DNA from: Oscillospiraceae bacterium
GTDB taxonomy: Bacteria; Bacillota; Clostridia; Oscillospirales; Ruminococcaceae
Assembly (NCBI GenBank): GCA_015067375.1
Contig: SVMQ01000036.1
Location: 1-13,269, forward strand
Direction: 5' to 3'
DNA: 13,269 nt
The notes below the pieces were generated by a model. The model was not told the DNA's origin, ran no database searches, and saw only the letters and a program-made list of their open reading frames with translations. Positions 6,096 through 11,352 of the stretch are shown piece after piece. Position numbers and translations under genes: made by a program. Within the stretch, counting starts at the first letter, position 1. Each line of letters starts with the position of its first letter.

Positions 6096-6842
6096 ATGAA
6101 AAAATATATTGTTACGATCATCCTCATTTTAAGCCTGTGCATATCGGGCTGCAGCAACACTGACAGCTACACCGTCAGCAGCATTGAAAGCGAGACCGAG
6201 TGGGCTTATTTTGATTTGATCTATCACGGTTTGCAAGGCGAAGAATACGCAGGATTTTACCACGGCGATTCAATAATGCTGCCCGGAGATTTTTTTACCG
6301 AGCTCAGCAGCGATGCGCTGAGATATGAGAAGCAAATGACGGCTGACTTGCCTGACGAATGTTATTTTTACGTTAATCAGATAAAGGGATGTATGCTGAA
6401 CGACGGCAGCTATATGGTTGAGAAAACATACGAGATGACGATGTCACAGGGAACCGGCGGTTGTATGCGTGAAATATACAGCGTCAAGGATGGGGAGTAC
6501 AGGTTTTTAAGATCTATCAAGACAGATGTACTCATAAAGATATGCTCGGGCAATTATATGTATTACGCGGATGATATCTTTCTTCACCGCATTTCCCCTG
6601 ACGGTTATTCGGATGTGCTGCTCGACGGAAGGATACCTGCGCCCGAGGATGCGGCAGACAAAAGCAAGCCGTTGAAGTGGAGCCTCAGAGGCACAACTCT
6701 TTCGGGCGAGGGCGATATTCTTACTGTCAACGCACAATATCGCTATAAGAGCAAGAACGGCGAAGAGCGCACGCTTGAAAAAAGCTATCAGATAGATATC
6801 AGTAAGATAACGAACGCAGCTGACAATGACGCTGTAAGTTAA
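6096..6842 (+). CDS. Predicted lipoprotein of unknown function
   Basis: The 248-aa protein starts MKKYIVTIILILSLCISGCS. This is a short basic N-terminus, a hydrophobic core and a lipobox ISGC with the lipidation cysteine at residue 19, so it should be anchored to the outer face of the cell membrane. The rest is acidic and aromatic, with many short beta-type segments (for example DECYFYVNQIKGCMLNDGSY and EIYSVKDGEYRFL). No catalytic motif stands out. The start ATG follows GGAG at 6084-6087 with an 8-base gap. It sits in a same-strand run of exported products between the small peptide ORF and another lipoprotein, with which it shares a weak tyrosine-VKDG pattern (YSVKDGEYRFL here, YTVKDGRIVQL there). 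A sensory or binding role outside the cell is a guess. Confidence 0.8.
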   Translation: MKKYIVTIILILSLCISGCSNTDSYTVSSIESETEWAYFDLIYHGLQGEEYAGFYHGDSIMLPGDFFTELSSDALRYEKQMTADLPDECYFYVNQIKGCMLNDGSYMVEKTYEMTMSQGTGGCMREIYSVKDGEYRFLRSIKTDVLIKICSGNYMYYADDIFLHRISPDGYSDVLLDGRIPAPEDAADKSKPLKWSLRGTTLSGEGDILTVNAQYRYKSKNGEERTLEKSYQIDISKITNAADNDAVS

Positions 6843-6893
6843 TGATATGCTATGTCGATATACAATGACTGTCAAGTTGGAAAGAGGTAAGTT

Positions 6894-7589
6894 ATGTCAA
6901 AAGGATTCACTGCAAAAGCAATAGCAGCCGTATTCATGTCAGTTCTGCTCGCCGCCTGCGCAGACAGCACATCGGAAAGCGGCGCAGGCTCAGCGGAAGT
7001 TGATGCTTCATCCGCGCTGACTGCCGAGCAAACACAAACCAACGAAGCTGAAACCACCGTGACCGTATTTGAAGCACCTTTACGAAACCGTGACGAGAAA
7101 TACGACAGCAGGGTATACATCTATGACGTGATGTCGGAGACCGAAGATGCATACAGAGGCGACTGCGCTATTGAGATATCCGACAACGGCACGCCACTCT
7201 ACAGGATGATGCTGACAGTCGGCTATACTCTGGGACAGAACGGAACAGAGTTCTCCAAGAACGGAGATGACGGGTATTTCTCCGTAATAGAGCTTGACAG
7301 CGGAAGCCTGCTCCTGTCTACGCGAGAAACTGACAGAGTAACGCAGGCGACCCTTTACACCGTAAAGGATGGACGAATAGTACAGCTTGAACGATATTTC
7401 GCAGACCCTGCCGACAGACCCGATAAGGGTGCAGGAATGCGAAGCTTCAACCTTTCACGCAAGTATACGACAGACGGCGACAGTATCATCTTTGACATAA
7501 ACGGCGAAGCTGTAGCTGTAACTATAGACTTTGACGCGCTTACATTAAAATGTGACGAAGCGCACGAAAGCATAGTCTACTGTGAATAA
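6894..7589 (+). CDS. Predicted lipoprotein of unknown function (second)
   Basis: The 231-aa protein starts MSKGFTAKAIAAVFMSVLLA and has the lipobox LAAC with the lipidation cysteine at residue 22. Then follows a low-complexity linker rich in Ser, Ala, Glu and Thr (about residues 23-57), typical of a tether across the cell wall. The outer domain (about 60-231) is beta-rich, with IEISDNGTPLYRMMLTVGY, SVIELDSGSLLLSTRETD and TLYTVKDGRIVQLERYF. No enzyme motif is visible. The gene lies 51 bases after the first lipoprotein and is probably cotranscribed with it. The VKDG segment shared with its neighbour hints at distant kinship, which a structure-based search could settle. It ends just before the ribosome binding site of the GLUG-repeat gene. 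Confidence 0.8.
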   Translation: MSKGFTAKAIAAVFMSVLLAACADSTSESGAGSAEVDASSALTAEQTQTNEAETTVTVFEAPLRNRDEKYDSRVYIYDVMSETEDAYRGDCAIEISDNGTPLYRMMLTVGYTLGQNGTEFSKNGDDGYFSVIELDSGSLLLSTRETDRVTQATLYTVKDGRIVQLERYFADPADRPDKGAGMRSFNLSRKYTTDGDSIIFDINGEAVAVTIDFDALTLKCDEAHESIVYCE

Positions 7590-7606
7590 CAAGGAGGATG
7601 CCCATA

Positions 7607-8524
7607 ATGAACATCACAAAACGTATCATCACATTTCTTATCTGCACGGTGCTGACGCTCAGCCTCGTGTGCATCCCTGCTGCGGCAGCTTACAGCGGCA
7701 AAACATATTACATAAATACCGCGCAGGAGCTTGCGGATATCAGAGGAAACGGCAGCTACCGCCTCGGCACTGATATCGACATGACAGGCTTCGACTGGGA
7801 TGGCATAAAGAGCTTTTCAGGCACTCTGGATGGCAACGGCTACACTATAAGCAACCTCAGCTCTGACAAGGGACTTTTCGGCACGCTGAAGTCGGGCGCT
7901 GTTATAAAAAATGTGCGGCTGGAAAACTGTACCATAGTGACCGACAGCAAGTACATCGGCGCGATAGCGTCCTATATTCCCGCAAATGCTGAAAATGTAC
8001 AGATACTGAATTGTTCTGTAAACGGTACAGTTGAAACAAGATACGCCAATACCTCGCGAATGAATTTCTGCGGAGCACTGGTAGGCGTTGCAAAGTCTGC
8101 GTCCGCTGTTGTTTCAGAGTGCAGAAGCGGCGCGTATGTAGCGGCAAAATACGGCGTAGGCGGTCTGGTAGGTCTGAACTACGGCACAGTTGAGAAAAGC
8201 GCATTCACAGGCTATCTGTCGCACTACGGAAACGATCATATCAACTGCAGCTGCGGCGAGCTTCACAAGACGCTTGCATATACCGCTCGCATTCAGGGCG
8301 GCATCTGCGCGGTAAACCGCGGCACAGTCACAGGCAGCGCAGTGCTTGCATATATGAAAGAGGCTGAATATATCGGCATGATAAGCGGTATCGACATCAA
8401 GGGCTACGGCAGCGTTAAAGACTGCATTGCACTGAATGACTGCGGCGAATGGACAGAGGAGCCGTCAAAATACAATGCAGTAAGCAATATTCTAAGTTCG
8501 AAAGAATACAAAAAGGTAGGTTAA
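7607..8524 (+). CDS. Secreted GLUG-repeat (beta-helix type) protein
   Basis: The 305-aa exported protein has a signal peptide (about residues 1-28, ending PAAAA). Next comes the motif INTAQELADI and then SFSGTLDGNGYTISNL (about 69-84), a classic lead-in to GLUG and related right-handed repeat domains. After it come about six degenerate repeats: GLFGTLKSGAVIKNVRLENC, IGAIASYIPANAENVQILNC, CGALVGVAKSASAVVSECRS, VGGLVGLNYGTVEKSAFTGY, QGGICAVNRGTVTGSAV and IGMISGIDIKGYGSVKDCIA. Cysteine recurs at the repeat ends, and an insertion with CSC is present. Such proteins are usually surface or adhesin-like, but no ligand can be named. The start is the ATG at 7607, because the strong site AAGGAGG (7591-7597) abuts an earlier ATG at 7598. 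No cell-wall anchor is seen in it. Confidence 0.82.
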   Translation: MNITKRIITFLICTVLTLSLVCIPAAAAYSGKTYYINTAQELADIRGNGSYRLGTDIDMTGFDWDGIKSFSGTLDGNGYTISNLSSDKGLFGTLKSGAVIKNVRLENCTIVTDSKYIGAIASYIPANAENVQILNCSVNGTVETRYANTSRMNFCGALVGVAKSASAVVSECRSGAYVAAKYGVGGLVGLNYGTVEKSAFTGYLSHYGNDHINCSCGELHKTLAYTARIQGGICAVNRGTVTGSAVLAYMKEAEYIGMISGIDIKGYGSVKDCIALNDCGEWTEEPSKYNAVSNILSSKEYKKVG

Positions 8525-8529
8525 AGACC

Positions 8530-9516
8530 ATGAAAAAACTGCTCATTTTAACTGCTGCGGCAGCAGTGACCGCGGCGCTCACTGTTTCTGCGGCAGCCGC
8601 TGACGCGCTGTACATAAGAACAGACCCCGTCCCCGAGTATATCAATGAATATGCCGAGGAGATGTACGCCCATCTGTACCCCGAGGTATACAAGCTCAGC
8701 CGCGACCACATACTCACGAAAACGCTGGGCGCAGGCTACCGCGCATACTCGGTAGACGACGGTTATGATCGCGAAAGTAATTGCATTATCTACTATTTCC
8801 CAATCGCTGACAAGCAGGGCAGCTTTGTCGCAACGCTGACTATCGTCTGCGGAAACGACGGAAGCGTAGAAGGCTATTCATTCGGCGGCGATGACAATGC
8901 AGAGGGACTGAACGGACTTGTTACCTCTTATGATGATCCTGCGGAGATCTATATATCGGATCAGGTCACCTATGCGGTGACGGATGACGAGGTAACCGTG
9001 CTGTCGGCTTATCCTCCCTACAGCATGACGCGCATTGATGAGCTTAAACAGAAGCTGCCCGAAATACGCAGAGCGAATGAAAAAGCCGCGACCGATGATG
9101 TAATAATGGCTTTCGGCGATCACGAAACGGGACTTGTAAAGATCGACGGCAAGCTGTACTGTATTACGGAAAGGGGCGACTACGCTCACGGCTGGCAGGA
9201 GATAGACGGAAAACGCTACTATTTCAGAAAGACAGGCGCGGCAATTACGAGCAGTGCCAAGATAAACGGGGTGTACTATAAATTCGGCTCGGACGGCGTG
9301 TGCAAGGGGAAATACACAGGCTGGTCTAAAAAGTCGGGCAAGTATTATTACTACAAGCAGGGCAGGGTGCTGAAAAGCTGCTGGCTGACGGTAAAAGGAA
9401 AAAAGACCTACTATCTCGATGAAAACGGAGAACGGGCAGTAGGCGAGCTGATGATAAAAGGAGAAAGATTTGTATTCGGCGAAAACGGAAAGCTGACAGA
9501 TGTCAAAGCAGACTGA
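8530..9516 (+). CDS. Secreted protein with C-terminal cell-wall/choline-binding-type repeats
   Basis: The 328-aa protein has a signal peptide (MKKLLILTAAAAVTAALTVS, then AAAA, cleavage near residue 24). An N-terminal domain of no recognised family follows (about 25-195). From about residue 201 to the end there are tandem aromatic repeats of the CW_binding type: GWQEIDGKRYYFRKTGAAIT, KINGVYYKFGSDGVCKGKYT, GWSKKSGKYYYYKQG, WLTVKGKKTYYLDENGERAV and GERFVFGENGK. These repeats hold proteins non-covalently on wall polymers. I start at the ATG at 8530, which begins the signal peptide; the open frame further upstream overlaps the previous gene. It begins 5 bases after the GLUG gene, so the two are surely cotranscribed. 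A strong hairpin terminator follows. The N-terminal domain may be the functional part, but I cannot name it. Confidence 0.85.
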   Translation: MKKLLILTAAAAVTAALTVSAAAADALYIRTDPVPEYINEYAEEMYAHLYPEVYKLSRDHILTKTLGAGYRAYSVDDGYDRESNCIIYYFPIADKQGSFVATLTIVCGNDGSVEGYSFGGDDNAEGLNGLVTSYDDPAEIYISDQVTYAVTDDEVTVLSAYPPYSMTRIDELKQKLPEIRRANEKAATDDVIMAFGDHETGLVKIDGKLYCITERGDYAHGWQEIDGKRYYFRKTGAAITSSAKINGVYYKFGSDGVCKGKYTGWSKKSGKYYYYKQGRVLKSCWLTVKGKKTYYLDENGERAVGELMIKGERFVFGENGKLTDVKAD

Positions 9517-9556
9517 CGCGCCTTATAGCGATTGAATACATTTGCGATAAAAATGT

Positions 9557-9592
9557 CAACAGGCGTATGCGAAAAGCATACGCCTGTTGTTT
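9557..9592. terminator. Strong hairpin terminator, probably bidirectional
   Basis: A perfect 14-bp stem (CAACAGGCGTATGC at 9557-9570 with its complement at 9576-9589) closes a GAAAA loop. On the + strand TTTAATT follows; on the - strand the stem is followed by ACATTTTTATC. It therefore suits both the + strand exported-protein operon and the convergent - strand regulator gene. Confidence 0.88.
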
Positions 9593-9655
9593 AATTCATC
9601 AGTCCAGTTTGATCAATAATACTAGTATTCAGAATGCTTCTGTATGGTCATTGCC

Positions 9656-9913
9656 CTAAATGTGACGCTTTGCTTGATTAATAGAAGTTGGATCGTTGGT
9701 AAGTCCAAGCAGGTAATCAGCGCTTACTCCGTAAAATCTTGCAAGAGTGATGATATGTCGCACGGGTATCTCCTGTGCATATTTCGGGTTGGTACTCTCG
9801 TATTTAGCTATTTGCTGCTGAGTAGTCTGTAGCAGCTCAGCTATGTCCGCTTGTTTCAGCCTGCGTTGACTGCGTATAGATTTCAATATTATTGGTATAG
9901 AATTGATTTCCAT
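9656..9913 (-). CDS. XRE (Cro/CI)-type helix-turn-helix transcriptional regulator
   Basis: This small DNA-binding protein of 85 aa is almost entirely one HTH_XRE domain (about residues 8-66). The helix-turn-helix is LKQADIAELLQTTQQQIAKYE, followed by a long connecting segment and ITLARFYGVSADYLLGL, the conserved final helices of the family. There is no ligand or protease domain, so it is probably a simple dimeric repressor. The start (CAT at 9911-9913 on the + strand) is preceded on its own strand by GGAGGG with a good gap. It is divergent from the two zinc-ribbon membrane genes, and the shared control region contains inverted repeats, so it most likely represses them and itself. A phage-type Cro-like origin is possible, but no other phage gene is near. 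Confidence 0.9.
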   Translation of the reverse strand: MEINSIPIILKSIRSQRRLKQADIAELLQTTQQQIAKYESTNPKYAQEIPVRHIITLARFYGVSADYLLGLTNDPTSINQAKRHI

Positions 9914-9937
9914 TTGAACCCTCCATCTTATAAGTTA

Positions 9938-9966
9938 ATTATACATCTGATAATATGTCTTGACAA
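9938..9966 (-). promoter_or_regulatory. Promoter of the XRE regulator gene
   Basis: Read on the - strand: TTGTCA (complement of 9961-9966), a 17-base spacer, then TATAAT (complement of 9938-9943). Its -35 box overlaps the -35 box of the divergent promoter, so the two promoters probably compete. The leader before the regulator's start would be short, about 20 bases. Confidence 0.75.
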
Positions 9967-9988
9967 ACACCCTAAAAGGTGTTATAAT
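9960..9988 (+). promoter_or_regulatory. Perfect consensus sigma-A promoter of the zinc-ribbon membrane operon
   Basis: TTGACA at 9960-9965, a 17-base spacer and TATAAT at 9983-9988 match the ideal vegetative promoter at every position. Such a strong promoter would need repression to be quiet, which fits the inverted repeat in its spacer. Transcription would start near 9995. Confidence 0.88.
9966..9983. promoter_or_regulatory. Inverted repeat in the promoter spacer, candidate XRE operator
   Basis: AACACC at 9966-9971 and GGTGTT at 9978-9983 are perfect complements around CTAAAA. The repeat fills the space between the -35 and -10 boxes and also touches the -35 box of the divergent promoter. 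A dimer of the neighbouring XRE protein bound here would block both promoters. Binding is inferred from position only. Confidence 0.6.
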
Positions 9989-9995
9989 CAAAATA

Positions 9996-10020
9996 ACATC
10001 TTGATGTATTTAAATACATC
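9996..10020. repeat. Palindromes at the transcription start of the zinc-ribbon operon
   Basis: GATGTATTT at 10003-10011 joins AAATACATC at 10012-10020, a perfect 18-bp palindrome. It overlaps a shorter one, ACATC-TT-GATGT at 9996-10007. The element ACATC is thus present twice, and again as ACATCT at 9943-9948 near the other promoter. These may be further operator copies or form a leader hairpin in the mRNA. Confidence 0.7.
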
Positions 10021-10053
10021 TTAACAGGTATATGATATGCAAGGAGAATAATT

Positions 10054-10443
10054 ATGGATTCATGGAGAAAAATAGCAGGTACGATAATGTACATAAGTAT
10101 AGCATTGTCATCAATAGGTGTGCTGATATTGTCCTCAAGATATATGGAGGATGATGAGGGCGGAACTGCTTTTCTGGTGCTTGTAGGTGGTGCTTTTTTG
10201 ATACTGGCTGCGCATATGGTGCTTGGTATGTTCATTGAGCTTTGCAACAATGTTGCGGAATTGAAAGACAAGAACATAGTAATTACTGACAAAATGCCAC
10301 AGGCTGCACACAGCAGCACTGTCAAAGACAATGAGCAAAAAAAGAAAGCGGTTGCCTCAAAAGAGTGGAAATGCAGCAAGTGTGGTACGCTCAACGAGAA
10401 AAATGCTATATTCTGTTCGTCCTGCGGTAATACGGAGGATTAA
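10054..10443 (+). CDS. Small two-pass membrane protein with C-terminal zinc ribbon
   Basis: The 129-aa protein has two hydrophobic segments near the N-terminus (about residues 9-28 and 39-64), a charged linker (about 68-103), and a C-terminal zinc ribbon. The ribbon is WKCSKCGTLNEKNAIFCSSC, with zinc ligands C107, C110, C121 and C124 spaced C-x2-C-x10-C-x2-C. Short ribbons of this kind are common in clostridial membrane proteins and usually mediate protein or nucleic-acid contact on the cytoplasmic side. AAGGAG at 10041-10046 sets the start. It is the first gene behind the consensus promoter and is 3 bases from the next gene. Function unknown; the XRE-controlled pairing with another zinc-ribbon membrane protein suggests one complex. 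Confidence 0.82.
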   Translation: MDSWRKIAGTIMYISIALSSIGVLILSSRYMEDDEGGTAFLVLVGGAFLILAAHMVLGMFIELCNNVAELKDKNIVITDKMPQAAHSSTVKDNEQKKKAVASKEWKCSKCGTLNEKNAIFCSSCGNTED

Positions 10444-10446
10444 GAC

Positions 10447-11097
10447 ATGAGAGCGCTGAGTAAACGTGAAAGAATAGTTTTCTGGGCTTATTCGATAATG
10501 CTGATATTGATTCATACAATAGATTTTTATAGTTATTATCAAGCTTTGAGATGGGCGAGCAATACAGGTGAAATCATCAAGATAATTTTTCTAGCGCTGT
10601 TTTCTGTGGCATTATCCGTGCAGCTGATACTGATTTTTGTAAGAAGTTGTCCGAAATGGTCGTATATAGGTGTAGCGTCAGCAACGGTAATATATGAGCT
10701 GTATGTCGGTTGGAAAAATATATCGTATGTTATAGAATATGGTATAGAAGGTATTGGATCTGTAATTGATTTGATAATTAATTGCATAGTGATTGCGCTG
10801 TCTTGTATGCTGGTGGTAATAAAAATGAAACCAAGCAGAAATATCGTGACAGCAGTGTTTATTGCAGGTATGATTTGTGTTTTTTATCTTTTAGTTAATG
10901 ATATATCATTGATAGTTGAGATGATGGATTTGAGCTTTGTGATCTATGCTGATTTTATAATATTCATATATCCTTTTGCACTTACAATTTGTTTTGTTTT
11001 GATGCTACGCGTATCTATGACAGGGCAGCGCTGCCAATGTGGTTATTTCTATAAAAAAGGCGCGAAATTCTGTGGAAAATGTGGAAAGGCAATATAA
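10447..11097 (+). CDS. Six-pass membrane protein with C-terminal zinc ribbon of unusual spacing
   Basis: The 216-aa protein has about six membrane segments (near residues 11-31, 44-65, 73-90, 104-125, 132-152 and 165-188) and almost no extramembrane mass except a C-terminal cytoplasmic tail. That tail is a zinc ribbon, RCQCGYFYKKGAKFCGKCG. Its cysteines are C196, C198, C209 and C212, so the first knuckle is C-x-C rather than the usual C-x2-C. The gene starts 3 bases after its partner's stop, with GGAGG at 10434-10438 inside the partner's last codons, so the two are translationally linked. The sequence is AT-rich compared with the flagellar and nifJ blocks. No transporter or enzyme family is recognised. 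Confidence 0.8.
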   Translation: MRALSKRERIVFWAYSIMLILIHTIDFYSYYQALRWASNTGEIIKIIFLALFSVALSVQLILIFVRSCPKWSYIGVASATVIYELYVGWKNISYVIEYGIEGIGSVIDLIINCIVIALSCMLVVIKMKPSRNIVTAVFIAGMICVFYLLVNDISLIVEMMDLSFVIYADFIIFIYPFALTICFVLMLRVSMTGQRCQCGYFYKKGAKFCGKCGKAI

Positions 11098-11115
11098 TAT
11101 CGATGAACTGTATAT

Positions 11116-11146
11116 AATCTCCCTTGTAAAACGCGAGGGAGATTTT
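11116..11146 (+). terminator. Rho-independent terminator after the zinc-ribbon operon
   Basis: AATCTCCCT at 11116-11124 pairs with AGGGAGATT at 11136-11144. The stem extends inward by a TG wobble pair and a GC pair around a TAAAACG loop. TT and a T-rich stretch follow. It lies about 18 bases after the stop codon. Confidence 0.82.
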
Positions 11147-11203
11147 ACGTTTATGTTAATTTATCGCTTATTAGCCAAACTGCCCATATTTTGACCCCCG
11201 AAA

Positions 11204-11221
11204 TTGTTAATAAATTCTCAA
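11204..11221. promoter_or_regulatory. Candidate Rex (NADH-sensing repressor) operator upstream of nifJ
   Basis: TTGTTAA-TAAA-TTCTCAA matches the known Rex site pattern TTGTTAA-N4-TTAACAA at 12 of 14 specified bases; both mismatches are in the right half. Rex controls fermentation and redox genes in Clostridia and related groups. It lies 18 bases upstream of the -35 box, so direct blocking of that promoter is not certain. The rest of the gap from 11147 to 11239 shows nothing else I recognise. Confidence 0.4.
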
Positions 11222-11239
11222 AAAAATGTGTTTTGCCTA

Positions 11240-11268
11240 TTTACAAATCCGAAGAAGTGTGGTACAAT
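11240..11268 (+). promoter_or_regulatory. Promoter of nifJ
   Basis: TTTACA at 11240-11245, a 17-base spacer and TACAAT at 11263-11268 form a near-consensus vegetative promoter. The leader from about 11275 to 11352 is roughly 78 bases. I saw no riboswitch or strong hairpin in it. Confidence 0.75.
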
Positions 11269-11352
11269 ATAAGGTGCAAAATAGAAATACTATGCCTGTG
11301 CTTTTATCGGCGCGGTGTGGGATTTTCTGATATTTTAAGGAGGATAAAACCA

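Noticed and set aside
9644..9832. A 62-codon open frame on the + strand across the XRE gene
   Set aside because: It is antisense to a well-supported HTH protein and lacks a ribosome binding site.
11275..11352. Possible riboswitch in the nifJ leader
   Set aside because: The leader is only about 78 bases and shows no recognisable aptamer, long stem or terminator alternative.
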